Shown: positions 25,884 through 37,701 of the stretch, piece after piece
How positions within the stretch are numbered: position 1 is the stretch's first letter
Layout: each line of letters opens with the position of its first letter
Source: Hyphomicrobiales bacterium
Lineage (GTDB): Bacteria; Pseudomonadota; Alphaproteobacteria; Rhizobiales; Rhizobiaceae
Length of the DNA: 64,000 bases
Assembly: GCA_900468805.1 (NCBI GenBank)
Contig: UEIF01000012.1
Location: 62,001 to 126,000, forward strand
Direction: 5' to 3'
Program-made: the position numbers and the translations under genes
The notes under the pieces: model-generated
Databases searched by the model: none
What the model was told of the DNA's origin: nothing
Seen by the model: the letters and a program-made list of their open reading frames with translations, nothing else

Positions 25884-27222
25884 TGACGTGATCGCCCGAA
25901 AGGCCGAGCCGGCTTAAGACGTTCCGGGTGTCGACAATCAGTCTGGCGTTTTTCGAAAGAGCCGCATAGTCGATCATGTCGTGATCGGTCGCGATGAGAA
26001 CCGCGTCGTATCCTGCAATGGCTTCCGGTCTCAGGTCGACGGATTTCCGGCCCTTCAGCGCTTGATATTCGCGCGTCTGTGGAATTTCCGCGACGAAGGG
26101 GTCATGATAATCCGCCTTGCCGCCGCGCTCCTCGATGATTTCGATCAGACGCAGCGACGGGCTTTCCCTGATATCGGCAACGTTCTTCTTGTAAGCGAGG
26201 CCAAGCACGAGGACGCGTGAGCGGCTGAGCGCCTTACCGGCCCGGATATCCAGCGCCTCGGCCAGTTTGCCGACGACATAGCGCGGCATCGCCGAATTGA
26301 TCTCGCCGGCAAGCTCGATGAAACGGGTCGGCAGCTCGTATTCGCGCGACTTCCAGGTGAGATAAAAGGGATCGATCGGAATGCAGTGGCCGCCGAGACC
26401 GGGACCAGGATAGAAGGGCATATAACCGAACGGCTTGGTCTTGGCAGCGTCGATGACTTCCCAGACATCGATGCCCATTGCCGCGTAGACGGTCTTCAGC
26501 TCGTTGACGAGTGCGATATTGACCGAGCGGAAGATGTTTTCGGTTAGCTTGACTGCTTCCGCCGTCGCATTGGAGGAGACCGGAACGACGGTCGAGACGG
26601 CTGTCCCGTAGAAGGATTTCATCAGCGACAGGGCTGCCGCACCATCGCCTGCAACGACCTTCGGGATGGTCGCGGTGTGGTAATGCTGGTTACCGGGGTC
26701 TTCACGCTCCGGCGAGAAGCCGACAAAGAAGTCGGAACCGGATTTCAGCCCGGTCTCTTCGAGAATGACCTTTACGATATCGTCGGTGGTACCCGGGTAG
26801 GTAGTCGATTCCAGCACGATGAGCTGGCCCGGCCGCAGATGGGCGGCAATCGCCCGCGACGTGGCTTCCACGAAAGAAAGATCGGGATCGCGATGTTTGG
26901 TAAGCGGCGTCGGCACGCAGATGACGATCACATCGCAATCCGAAAGGCTGGCGAAATCGGTCGTCGAGAAAAAACGCCCCGCATCGATCTCGGCCGTCAG
27001 CGCCTCGTTCGTCACCGCATCGATGTAGGAGCGGCGGGCATCCAGTGCGACGATCTTCTTGGGGTCGATATCGAAGCCGGTCACGGCAAAGCCGCTGCGT
27101 GCCACAGCCATCGCCAGCGGTAGGCCGACATAGCCAAGGCCGATAATGCCAGCGCGCGCCGTGCGGGCCTCAATCTTCTTTGAAAGCGTCTCGAAGGTGG
27201 AAGAGCGTGCGTCCAAGGCCAT
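25873..27222 (-). CDS. Nucleotide-sugar dehydrogenase (UDP-HexNAc 6-dehydrogenase, WbpA/WecC type)
   Basis: 449 residues of the UDP-glucose/GDP-mannose dehydrogenase superfamily. NAD motif I-I-G-L-G-Y-V-G-L-P-L (about 26-36), V-P-T-P-L-T-K-H-R-D-P-D, E-S-T-T-Y-P-G-T-T, and the catalytic Cys in G-P-G-L-G-G-H-C-I-P-I-D-P. The C-terminal UDP-binding domain has L-G-L-A-Y-K-K-N-V-A-D-I-R-E-S-P. It oxidises C6 of a UDP-HexNAc to the uronic acid for surface polysaccharide. Which HexNAc cannot be told. It stands alone, but lies between glycan-related genes. Confidence 0.88.
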   Translation of the reverse strand: MALDARSSTFETLSKKIEARTARAGIIGLGYVGLPLAMAVARSGFAVTGFDIDPKKIVALDARRSYIDAVTNEALTAEIDAGRFFSTTDFASLSDCDVIVICVPTPLTKHRDPDLSFVEATSRAIAAHLRPGQLIVLESTTYPGTTDDIVKVILEETGLKSGSDFFVGFSPEREDPGNQHYHTATIPKVVAGDGAAALSLMKSFYGTAVSTVVPVSSNATAEAVKLTENIFRSVNIALVNELKTVYAAMGIDVWEVIDAAKTKPFGYMPFYPGPGLGGHCIPIDPFYLTWKSREYELPTRFIELAGEINSAMPRYVVGKLAEALDIRAGKALSRSRVLVLGLAYKKNVADIRESPSLRLIEIIEERGGKADYHDPFVAEIPQTREYQALKGRKSVDLRPEAIAGYDAVLIATDHDMIDYAALSKNARLIVDTRNVLSRLGLSGDHVIKA

Positions 27223-27624
27223 GCCTCTTGCGAAAAGTGAATCCGAACGCTGATCTAATGCATGATCGCGGCAAATTAAACCCAGCCCCTTCGCAGTGTC
27301 TGACCGTGCCGCGCCTTGGATTCATTAGCCGGGTGTTGCCGAAATGACCCGGGACCGCCGGTCCCGGCAACCAGGACGCACAAAAAAATGCGTATCCCAT
27401 TGTTTCGCACTTCCGACGTGCCTATTTGGGCAAATGATAATGAACCACTTCGCAAAGATTGCTCGCCCGTTTCCAGGAGGTCGGAAGCCGGCGGGTGTCA
27501 GTGCCGGGTCATCGGCACATCGTTGACACGATAATACCGCTCGTACATCCTGAATTCTTTGCGATCTGCTCACCGTGAATGGGCAGGTCCGGGTTGTTTT
27601 TGTCTTTGGGGATGGACGTGCGAC
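27223..27624. other. 402-bp divergent intergenic region with alternative hairpins
   Basis: Lies between the dehydrogenase and cyclase genes. CCGGGACC (27349-27356) and GGTCCCGG (27360-27367) form a tight 8-bp stem with a 3-base loop. GTTGCCG (27334-27340) can instead pair with CGGCAAC (27365-27371), which competes with it. No T-run follows. TTGACA at 27524-27529 could be a -35 element for the cyclase, without an obvious -10. No gene is visible. Confidence 0.4.
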
Positions 27625-28983
27625 ATGAGGATCATACCAAGAATGAGCACGATCGAATCCAGCGTATCCTCCATTTTGTTGGACCGTGTTGCTGAATGGC
27701 TGACGAATTCTTCGCTGGCCGGTGACGACCTTGAAAACATCGTGCGCGGTTTCTGCGAGCGGCTTGCGGCCGCCGGATTGCCACTTGCGCGCGTCCACCT
27801 GACCTTCTCGATGCTGCATCCGCTCTACGACGCACTGAGCTTCACCTGGAAGCGCGCCAGCGGTGTCACCATCGAGGGCTTCCGCATGCCGGCCGGCCAG
27901 AAGCCGGACCGTTTCCTGCAGAGCCCTTATTTTTATCTTCTCGACAACAATCTGCAGCATATCCGTCGCCGCATCATGGCGGAGGGGCCGAGTGAATTTC
28001 CGATCTTCGAGGATCTGCGCCAGGAAAAAATCACCGATTATCTTGCCTTCGTGCAGCCCTTCGGCGATGGATCGGCGCAGGGCATGATGGGTTCCTGGTC
28101 GACCGACAGCCCGGCCGGATTTTCAGACGACATGATCGACGCGCTGCTGCGCATGCAGAACCATCTGGCGGTCGCCGCCAAGATGGCTGTGCTTGCCAAG
28201 CTCGCCAACAATATGCTGACCACCTATCTCGGCGGCGATGCCGGCAAGCGCGTGCTGAACGGCCAGGTCCGCCGCGGCGATGGCGAGACGATCCGTGCCG
28301 CCCTTGTCATGGCGGATATGCGTGAATCCACCATGTATGCCGAAAAGGAAGGCCGGCAGGCCTATATCGATACGCTCAACCAGTTCTTCGATGCGATCGC
28401 CGCACCCTTCAACCGCAACGGCGGTGAAATCCTGAGCTTCCTCGGTGACGGCTTCCTGGCCGTCTATCCCTGCGGTCGCCACAAGGACCCGTCGAAGATC
28501 GCTTGCGAGGCAGCGCTTTCCGCCGTGCATCATGCGCAGGCGCGTGTTGCCGAACTGAACAAGGATCGCGAGACGAAGGGGCTTCCGAAGATCGGCTACG
28601 GGATCGGCCTGCATGTCGGCAACGTCATGTTCGGCAATGTCGGCCTGAAGGATCGGCTTACCTTCTCTGCCTTCGGTTCGGCTGTGAACGAGGTGCAGCG
28701 CCTGCAGGTGCTGACGAAGAAATACGCTCGCGAGGTCGTCGCGAGCCAGGCCTTTGCCGGCTATTGCGGCGGCGAATGGATCACGCTCGGCGAGGAAAAG
28801 CTGCGCGGCATCCGCCAGAAGGTGACGGTGCTCCAGCCGCGGGCCCCGGCATCTGCCATTCACGTCGACGAAGGCTTCCGCGAATCCGTTCAGAACGGCC
28901 TTTCGGAAGCCGAACAGGTCATCATGCTTCACCGCGACAAGAAACAGGTAAAACGCCCGCCGATCGAAAAATTCATTCAGTAA
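27625..28983 (+). CDS. Class III adenylate/guanylate cyclase with N-terminal sensor region
   Basis: About 452 residues, soluble. The N-terminal 200 residues are an unrecognised domain (W-L-T-N-S-S-L-A-G-D-D-L start, a conserved G-F-R-M-P region, F-P-I-F-E-D-L) typical of a rhizobial cyclase group. The C-terminal cyclase has metal Asp in M-A-D-M-R-E-S-T and 44 residues later in F-L-G-D-G-F, then G-I-G-L-H-V-G-N-V-M-F-G-N-V-G and F-G-S-A-V-N-E-V-Q-R-L for nucleotide binding. It looks catalytically competent. Start at 27625; an ATG at 27643 is also possible. Confidence 0.86.
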   Translation: MRIIPRMSTIESSVSSILLDRVAEWLTNSSLAGDDLENIVRGFCERLAAAGLPLARVHLTFSMLHPLYDALSFTWKRASGVTIEGFRMPAGQKPDRFLQSPYFYLLDNNLQHIRRRIMAEGPSEFPIFEDLRQEKITDYLAFVQPFGDGSAQGMMGSWSTDSPAGFSDDMIDALLRMQNHLAVAAKMAVLAKLANNMLTTYLGGDAGKRVLNGQVRRGDGETIRAALVMADMRESTMYAEKEGRQAYIDTLNQFFDAIAAPFNRNGGEILSFLGDGFLAVYPCGRHKDPSKIACEAALSAVHHAQARVAELNKDRETKGLPKIGYGIGLHVGNVMFGNVGLKDRLTFSAFGSAVNEVQRLQVLTKKYAREVVASQAFAGYCGGEWITLGEEKLRGIRQKVTVLQPRAPASAIHVDEGFRESVQNGLSEAEQVIMLHRDKKQVKRPPIEKFIQ

Positions 28984-29044
28984 CCACGCGCGAACATTGC
29001 AGCCGCTTCAGCCGCTGCGCCGTACATCAGAACCTTCGCATCAA

Positions 29045-29064
29045 GCGCCCTGTAAAACGGGCGC
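29045..29064 (+). terminator. Possible terminator after the cyclase gene
   Basis: GCGCCC and GGGCGC form a 6-bp stem with an 8-base loop, about 60 bp after the cyclase stop. A run of six T begins 10 bases past the stem, too far for a standard intrinsic terminator, so this is weak. Confidence 0.3.
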
Positions 29065-29167
29065 CATGTGCCATTTTTTCCCATGTCTGTCATCAACTGG
29101 ACACCCCGTTTACGGTACGATAGTGTGCCTTAACGGGAACACATAAGGACTGGGGAATTTCATTGGT

Positions 29168-31056
<1,889 letters not shown>

Positions 31057-31057
<1 letters not shown>

Positions 31058-32961
31058 TGGTAACGCGCCGCATCTTTCTCGGCGGCCTGATCGGTTCGGC
31101 CATAGCGCCTTCGGTGCTGCGGGCTCAACCGATCGCCGAGCCAGAATTTTTGAAGGCCAGGGTCGCTGACGGTAGCTTGCCGCCAATGGCAGAGCGCATT
31201 CCGACTGAGCCGCGTATCGTCAATCTCAAGGAGATGGGCCGCGTGCCCGGCACCTATGGCGGCAATGTGCGCACCATCATCGGCGGCGTGCGCGATATCC
31301 GCTACATGACGGTCTATGGCTATTCGCGGCTGGTCGGCTACGACACGAAGTTGCAGTTGCAGCCCGATATCCTGCGGGACTTCACCTCGGAGAATGACAC
31401 GGTCTTCACCTTCCGCCTGCGCGAGGGGCACAAATGGTCGGACGGTCACCCCTTCACGGCGGAAGCCTTCCGCTATTGGTGGGAAGAAGTCATCCTCAAC
31501 AAGGAACTGACGCCCGGCGGCGGCGCTCTGGAGCTGCGTCCTCACGGCTCCCTGCCGCGCTTTGAAGTGCTCGACGAACTGACTGTGCGCTATAGCTGGG
31601 ACAAGCCTAACCCGGTTTTTCTGTCGGCGCTTGCCGGGCCTCTGCCGCTCGTCATCTATGGCCCCGGCCATTACCTGAAGCAGTTCCACAAGGGCTTTCA
31701 GGACAAGGCCAAGCTTGAAGAGCTGATGAAAAAGAACCGCGCCAAGAAGTGGGCCGATCTGCACATCAAGATGGCCCTCGCTTCTCGGCCCAACAATCCC
31801 GAGCTGCCGACGCTCGATCCCTGGCAGAACCGCACGGCTCCGCCGGCCGATCAGTTCATCTTCGACCGCAATCCCTTCTTCCACCGCGTCGATGAGAACG
31901 GCATGCAGTTGCCCTATCTCGACCGCTTCATCCTCAATGTCTCGTCTTCGTCTATCATCGCCGCCAAGGCGGGTGCTGGCGAATCCGATTTGCAAGCGAC
32001 CGGCATCGACTTCAACGACTACACTTTCCTGAAAGAGGCAGAAAAGCGCTTCCCGGTGAAGGTCGATCTCTGGAAGATGGCGCGCGGCTCGCGCATCACA
32101 CTGTTGCCGAACCTCAATGTCGCCGACGAAGCCTGGCGCGCGCTCTTTCGCGACGTGCGCTTCCGCCGAGCCTTGTCGCTGGCGATCGACCGGCACGAGA
32201 TCAACATGGTCGCTTTCTACGGCCTCGGCAAGGCGAGTGCCGATACGGTGTTGCCCGAAAGCCCGCTCTTCAAGCAGGAATATGCCGACGCCTATGTGAA
32301 TTTCGACCCTGACACGGCCAACAAGCTGCTCGACGAACTCGGCCTCGACAAACGCGACAGCGATGGCATCCGCCTGCTGCCTGATGGACGCCGCGCCGAA
32401 ATCACCGTCGAAACAGCCGGCGAGAGCAATCTCGACACGGATGTTCTGGAACTCGTGCACGATCACTGGGCCAAGATCGGCCTGGCGCTCTTCACCCGCA
32501 CCTCGCAGCGCGACGTCTTCCGCAATCGCGCCATGAGCGGCTCGATCATGATGTCGATCTGGTACGGGCTGGATAACGGTGTGCCAACCGCCGACATGTC
32601 TCCCTATGGACTAGCCCCTACGCTGGATGACCAGCTTCAATGGCCGCTCTGGGGCATGTACTATCTTTCGGCCGGTCAGGAAGGCAAAGCTCCCGATCTG
32701 CCGGAGGCGGCCGAGCTTGTGGATCTCCTGAACCAATGGGGCGCAAGTGCTACGACGGAAGAGCGTGAGGTTATCTGGCACAAGATGCTGTCCCTCTATA
32801 CCCAGCAGGTCTTTTCGATCGGCCTCATCAACAGCACTCTGCAGCCGATCCTCACGTCCGCCAAGATGCAGAACGTGCCGGAGCACGGGCTTTACGGCTT
32901 CGATCCGACCTCCTTCCTCGGCGTCTACATGCCGGACACCTTCTGGTTCAAGGAGGCCTGA
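31057..32961 (+). CDS. Peptide-type ABC importer, periplasmic binding protein (SBP family 5)
   Basis: 634 residues. The N terminus T-R-R-I-F-L-G-G-L-I-G followed by a hydrophobic stretch and A-Q is a twin-arginine (Tat) signal, so it is likely exported folded. The mature part has the family-5 hallmarks: L-Q-P-D-I-L-R-D-F and F-R-L-R-E-G-H-K-W-S-D-G-H-P-F-T-A (about 125-141), and a domain-III V-R-F-R-R-A-L-S-L-A-I-D-R. It is longer than most dipeptide binders (about 530), like binders of larger or unusual ligands. It overlaps the ATPase gene as TGATG. Confidence 0.9.
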
Positions 32962-32964
32962 GCA

Positions 32965-33963
32965 ATGATCCGCTATATCCTCTGGCGTATCGCCGCCATG
33001 GTGCCGACCCTGCTCGTGATATCGGCGCTGGTCTTCGTCATCATCGAACTGCCACCGGGTGACTTCTTCGAAAGCCAGATCGCCGAACTGCGCGCCCAGG
33101 GCGAGACTGCAAACCTGCAGGAAATCGAGGAACTGCGCCATCAATACGGTTTCGACCAGCCGGAGATCGTGCGTTACTTCTTCTGGGTCGGCGGGATGCT
33201 GCATGGCGATTTCGGCTATTCCTTCGAATATCAGCTGCCGGTTTCCGACGTTGTGGGCGACCGCCTGTGGCTGACGATCCTCGTCTCCTTCTCGACCATC
33301 CTTCTCACCTGGCTGATCGCCTTCCCGATCGGCATCTACTCGGCGACCCATCAATATAGCTGGGGCGACTACGGACTGACTTTCTTCGGCCTGCTCGGCA
33401 TCGCCATCCCGAACTTCATGCTGGCGCTGATCCTGATGTATTTCGCCAATGTCTGGTTCGGACTCTCCATCGGCCATCTGATGGATCAGCAATATCTGAA
33501 CGAGCCGATGAGCTGGGCGAAGGCGAGGTCGATTCTTTCTCACCTCTGGATCCCCGTCGTCATCGTCGGAACGGCCGGCACAGCCGGCATGATCCGTCGC
33601 CTTCGCGCCAACCTGCTCGACGAGATGCAGAAGCAATATGTGACGACAGCGCGCGCCAAGGGGCTGCATCCGGTGCGCGCGCTGGTCAAATATCCGCTGC
33701 GCATGGCGCTCAACTTCTTCGTCGCCGATATCGGCTCGATCCTGCCGTCGATTATTTCGGGCGCGGAGATCGTCGCCATCGTGCTGTCGCTGGAAACCAC
33801 GGGGCCGATGCTCATTAAGGCACTGCAGAGCCAGGATATGTATCTTGCCGGCTCGTTCCTGATGTTCCTCGCCTTCCTGAACGTCATCGGCGTGCTGATT
33901 TCCGATATCGCGCTCGGCTTCCTTGATCCCCGCATCCGTCTGCAAGGCAGGAGCACCAAATAA
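32965..33963 (+). CDS. Peptide-type ABC importer permease (DppB-like)
   Basis: 332 residues with six membrane helices. The N-terminal M-I-R-Y-I-L-W-R-I-A-A-M-V-P-T-L-L segment and the E-A-A-type loop T-A-R-A-K-G-L-H-P-V-R-A-L-V-K-Y-P-L-R are typical of DppB/OppB. It starts 3 bases after the binding-protein stop; its own stop overlaps the next permease as TAATG. Confidence 0.92.
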   Translation: MIRYILWRIAAMVPTLLVISALVFVIIELPPGDFFESQIAELRAQGETANLQEIEELRHQYGFDQPEIVRYFFWVGGMLHGDFGYSFEYQLPVSDVVGDRLWLTILVSFSTILLTWLIAFPIGIYSATHQYSWGDYGLTFFGLLGIAIPNFMLALILMYFANVWFGLSIGHLMDQQYLNEPMSWAKARSILSHLWIPVVIVGTAGTAGMIRRLRANLLDEMQKQYVTTARAKGLHPVRALVKYPLRMALNFFVADIGSILPSIISGAEIVAIVLSLETTGPMLIKALQSQDMYLAGSFLMFLAFLNVIGVLISDIALGFLDPRIRLQGRSTK

Positions 33964-35138
33964 TGTCGCCCCTACCCGCTCCCGGTGCACCGCTGCCGCA
34001 TTATGTTTCCACCGCCCCGTTCGATCCGATCGCAACGGAGACGATGACCTCGGCGCAGTCGCGTATCCACCTCGCCTCGCAAAAGCAGCTCATGTGGTGG
34101 AAGTTCAAGCGTCACAAGCTGGCGCTTGCATCCGGCATTTTCCTCGCCGCCGTCTACTTCATGATCCTGATCGTCGAGTTCCTGGCGCCTTACGGTCTGC
34201 ATACCCGCAATGTCGATTTCATCCATTCGCCGCCGCAGCGCGTCCGTCTTTTCGACAGCCAGGGCAATTTCGTCGGCCCCTTCGTCTATGGCCGGCAGAT
34301 GACGCTCGATATCGACACCCTGCACCGTCTCTATACCGACAAGCAGAACGACATCCAGCCGATCCGCTTTTTCTGCCGTGGCGATGGCTACAAGTTCTGG
34401 GGGCTCGTCGCATCCAATTATCATCTCGTCTGCCCTGCGATCGGCGGGCAGATGTTCCTGCTCGGCACCGACCGTCTCGGCCGCGACGTGCTTTCGCGCA
34501 TTCTCTACGGCGCCCGTATCTCCCTTACCATCGGGCTGATCGGTATTTCCATCAGCTTTGTGCTCGGCATCGTCATCGGCGGCCTCGCTGGTTATTGGGG
34601 TGGTATCTTCGACCTCATCGTCCAGCGCCTGATCGAAGTGCTGCAATCACTGCCCTCCCTGCCGCTCTGGATGGCACTTGCCGCCATCATGCCGGTGACA
34701 TGGAGCCCAATCGTCATCTATTTCGGCATCACCGTCATTCTTGGCATCATCGACTGGACAGGGCTTGCCCGCGCCGTACGCTCCAAGCTTCTGGCGCTGC
34801 GTGAGGAAGATTATGTCCAAGCAGCCCAGCTCATGGGTGCCAGCACGCCCCGTGTCATCGGCCGGCATCTCGTGCCCGGCTTCATGTCGCATCTCATCGC
34901 ATCCGCCACCATTTCCATTCCGGGTATGATCCTTGGTGAGACGGCGCTCTCCTTCCTCGGCCTCGGCCTGCGGCCGCCCATTACCAGCTGGGGCATTCTT
35001 TTGACAGAGGCCAAGAGCGTCAGCGTCATCGCCTTCTATCCGTGGCTGCTGTTTCCGATCGTTCCGGTGGTGCTGGTGATTTTGGCGTTCAATTTTCTGG
35101 GAGATGGCTTGCGCGATGCGGCAGATCCCTACAAATAG
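33963..35138 (+). CDS. Peptide-type ABC importer permease (DppC-like) with a large periplasmic loop
   Basis: 391 residues. A cytoplasmic N-terminal segment (about 1-55) leads into TM1 (56-78). A loop of about 100 residues on the periplasmic side follows, then the usual five-helix core starting G-T-D-R-L-G-R-D-V-L-S-R. The E-A-A-type loop is Q-A-A-Q-L-M-G-A-S-T-P-R-V-I-G-R-H-L-V-P. The long loop is found in the YejE/larger-substrate subgroup. Last gene of the importer operon. Confidence 0.9.
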   Translation: MSPLPAPGAPLPHYVSTAPFDPIATETMTSAQSRIHLASQKQLMWWKFKRHKLALASGIFLAAVYFMILIVEFLAPYGLHTRNVDFIHSPPQRVRLFDSQGNFVGPFVYGRQMTLDIDTLHRLYTDKQNDIQPIRFFCRGDGYKFWGLVASNYHLVCPAIGGQMFLLGTDRLGRDVLSRILYGARISLTIGLIGISISFVLGIVIGGLAGYWGGIFDLIVQRLIEVLQSLPSLPLWMALAAIMPVTWSPIVIYFGITVILGIIDWTGLARAVRSKLLALREEDYVQAAQLMGASTPRVIGRHLVPGFMSHLIASATISIPGMILGETALSFLGLGLRPPITSWGILLTEAKSVSVIAFYPWLLFPIVPVVLVILAFNFLGDGLRDAADPYK

Positions 35139-35233
35139 CGTCGAGTTCGGCCGGGTGCTTCGCGTCCGCCGCCTCGTGGCCTCCGATTTACGGGGGTGGT
35201 AGAAGTATGTCGTCCACCTCAGAGGGCACACAC

Positions 35234-36442
35234 ATGGCCAGACGCCTCGAAGATGCACGCATCCTCATGTACAGCCACGATACATTCGGCCTCGGCCATT
35301 TGCGCCGATGCCGCGCGATCGCCCATGCTCTCGTCGAGGATTATCGCGGCCTGAACATCCTGATCATATCAGGCGCGACGATTGCCGGCGCCTTCGATTA
35401 TCGTGCCCGAGTCGACTTCGTGAAGATCCCGAGCGTCATCAAGCTTCGCAACGGCGAATATACGTCGCTTGCCAGCCACATCGACCTGCACGAGACGATG
35501 AAGATGCGCGAATCCAGCATTCGCCACACAGCGGAGACCTTCCAGCCCGACATCTTCATCGTCGACAAGGAGCCGATGGGTCTGAAGGGCGAGGTCGAGG
35601 AAACGCTTGCCTATCTGAAGGCGCGCGGCACCATTCTGGTGCTGGGTCTGCGCGAGATCATGGACGCGCCGCATCTGCTCGAAGCCGAGTGGAAGAAGAA
35701 CAGCGTGATGCAGAAGATCGATCAATATTACGATAGCATCTGGGTCTACGGACCGCCGGATTTCTACGATCCGCTCGTTGGCCTCGACGTGCCCCCGAGT
35801 GTTCGCCGCAAGATGGATTTCGTCGGCTTCCTGCAGCGTAGTGTCTCCAAGGGCAAGAACTCGCTGAACGCCCGCAAGGACGACTATATCCTTGTCACGA
35901 CCGGCGGCGGTGGCGATGGCTCCGATCTCGTTCACGACGTGATGAATGCCTATGAGGCCGACGAGACGCTGACGCAGAAGGCGCTTGTCGTACTTGGTCC
36001 GTATATGCCGGCGGCCGAACGTGCAAAGCTGGTGAAAAAAGGCGAGCAGATCCCCTATATCGAGGTAATCGAGTTCGACAATCACATGGAAGAGCTGATC
36101 GACGGCGCGACCGCCGTCGTCGCGATGGGGGGCTACAACACCTATTGCGAGATCCTCTCCTTCGACAAGCCGGCGCTCATCGTCCCGCGCGTTGCCCCGC
36201 GCGAGGAGCAGCTACTACGCGCCCGCCGCGCCAGCGAACTCGGTCTTGTCGACATGCTTCTGCCTGAGCAGTCGGGCGACCCCTCCGTCATGGCGGAGAC
36301 GCTGAAGCGCCTGCCTGCGCGACTTCCGCCATCGAAGAGCGGCTGCAACATGCACCTTGAGGGGCTGGATCATATTTCCCGCACCGTCGGCACATGGCTG
36401 GATAGCCGCGGACGCCATCTTTCCCTCGTCGGCGCAGAATAA
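35234..36442 (+). CDS. COG4671-like (GT28/MurG-type) glycosyltransferase
   Basis: 402 residues. The N-terminal M-Y-S-H-D-T-F-G-L-G-H-L-R-R-C-R-A-I-A has the G-x-G-H loop of MurG-like GT-B enzymes. The C-terminal donor domain has T-T-G-G-G-G-D-G and A-T-A-V-V-A-M-G-G-Y-N-T-Y-C-E-I, then V-P-R-V-A-P-R-E-E-Q-L-L-R-A. This fits the predicted glycosyltransferase group COG4671. No membrane segment. GAGGG precedes the ATG at 35234; an upstream ATG at 35207 would add nine residues. First of three adjacent glycosyltransferase genes. Confidence 0.8.
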   Translation: MARRLEDARILMYSHDTFGLGHLRRCRAIAHALVEDYRGLNILIISGATIAGAFDYRARVDFVKIPSVIKLRNGEYTSLASHIDLHETMKMRESSIRHTAETFQPDIFIVDKEPMGLKGEVEETLAYLKARGTILVLGLREIMDAPHLLEAEWKKNSVMQKIDQYYDSIWVYGPPDFYDPLVGLDVPPSVRRKMDFVGFLQRSVSKGKNSLNARKDDYILVTTGGGGDGSDLVHDVMNAYEADETLTQKALVVLGPYMPAAERAKLVKKGEQIPYIEVIEFDNHMEELIDGATAVVAMGGYNTYCEILSFDKPALIVPRVAPREEQLLRARRASELGLVDMLLPEQSGDPSVMAETLKRLPARLPPSKSGCNMHLEGLDHISRTVGTWLDSRGRHLSLVGAE

Positions 36443-36453
36443 AGAGCCATCCT

Positions 36454-37701
36454 TTGCCGCCACGTCGCAAGATTCTCGTCGTGCTGAAAGGCTATCCCCG
36501 CCTTTCGGAAACCTTCATTGCCCAGGAATTGCTCGGCCTCGAAAAGGCCGGCTTCGACCTGACGCTGATTTCCATGCGCCGGCCGACCGACAAGAAGCGT
36601 CATCCTGTCCATGACGAGATCAAAGCGCGCGTCGTCTATCTACCAGAATATCTGCACGAAGAGCCGATCCGCGTGCTGAAGGGCCTCCTTGCCGGCTTTT
36701 CGAAACCCGGTTTCGGCGCGCTGATGAAGCGTTTCCTTGCCGATCTGCCGCGCGACATTTCCCGCAACCGCTTCCGCCGGCTCGGCCAGGCGCTGGTGCT
36801 GGCGCGCGAATGGCCTGACAACGGCGAGTGGCTGCATGCTCATTTCATCCATACGCCGGCTTCGGTGACGGAATATGCGAGCATTCTGACAGACACGCCC
36901 TGGACCTGCTCGGCCCATGCCAAGGATATCTGGACTTCACCCGACTGGGATCTCGGCCAGAAGCTCGGAAGCGCCCGCTGGGCGGTCACCTGCACCCGCA
37001 GCGGCTACGAGCATATGAAAGCGCTGACGGGGCGCCAGAATGCGGTACATCTGAGCTATCATGGCCTCGACCTCGCCCGCTTCGGCCATTTCGCCGGCGA
37101 GCGCTCGAACCGTAACGGCAGCGATCCCGCCGACCCCGCCTTCATCCTCAGCGTTGGTCGGGCGGTGGAAAAAAAGGGCTACGACGTGCTGCTGCGCGCG
37201 CTTGCCCTGCTGCCTGGGGAAATCAACTGGCGCATGGACCATATCGGTGGTGGCGAGGAGCTTTCCAAGCTGAAAAAGCTTGCCGCTGAACTCGGCCTTG
37301 CCGATCACATCACCTGGAAGGGTGCACTGGCGCAGGACGACGTGCTCGATCACTATCGCCGCGCCGACCTCTTCGCGCTCGCCTGCCGCATCGCCGCCAA
37401 TGGCGACCGCGACGGTTTGCCGAACGTGCTGGTCGAGGCTTCCAGCCAGCGGCTCGTCTGTCTCTCTACCAACGTCTCCGGCGTGCCGGAACTGCTAAGC
37501 GACGGCGAAAACGGTCTGGTCGTGCCGCCCGAAGATCCGGCAGCCCTTGCAAAGGCGCTCGAGATGGCGATCCGCAATCCCGATCTGCGCGAGCGGCTGG
37601 GCGATGCGGCGGAGGAGCGCGTGCGCGACCATTTCGACTATCATTCCAGCATCCGCCAGCTGAGCGGCCTGTTCGAGGCAGAATGGCAGAAGGCGTCATG
37701 A
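36454..37701 (+). CDS. Glycosyltransferase family 4
   Basis: 415-residue GT-B enzyme. The start K-G-Y-P-R-L-S-E-T-F-I-A-Q-E-L is common in GT4 enzymes of exopolysaccharide loci. The donor domain has I-L-S-V-G-R-A-V-E-K-K-G-Y-D-V-L, H-I-G-G-G-E-E-L, W-K-G-A-L, and D-G-L-P-N-V-L-V-E-A-S-S-Q-R with the E-x7-E-like region. It starts at TTG, 11 bp after the preceding gene. Its stop overlaps the next start as ATGA, so the three genes form an operon. Confidence 0.88.
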   Translation: MPPRRKILVVLKGYPRLSETFIAQELLGLEKAGFDLTLISMRRPTDKKRHPVHDEIKARVVYLPEYLHEEPIRVLKGLLAGFSKPGFGALMKRFLADLPRDISRNRFRRLGQALVLAREWPDNGEWLHAHFIHTPASVTEYASILTDTPWTCSAHAKDIWTSPDWDLGQKLGSARWAVTCTRSGYEHMKALTGRQNAVHLSYHGLDLARFGHFAGERSNRNGSDPADPAFILSVGRAVEKKGYDVLLRALALLPGEINWRMDHIGGGEELSKLKKLAAELGLADHITWKGALAQDDVLDHYRRADLFALACRIAANGDRDGLPNVLVEASSQRLVCLSTNVSGVPELLSDGENGLVVPPEDPAALAKALEMAIRNPDLRERLGDAAEERVRDHFDYHSSIRQLSGLFEAEWQKAS

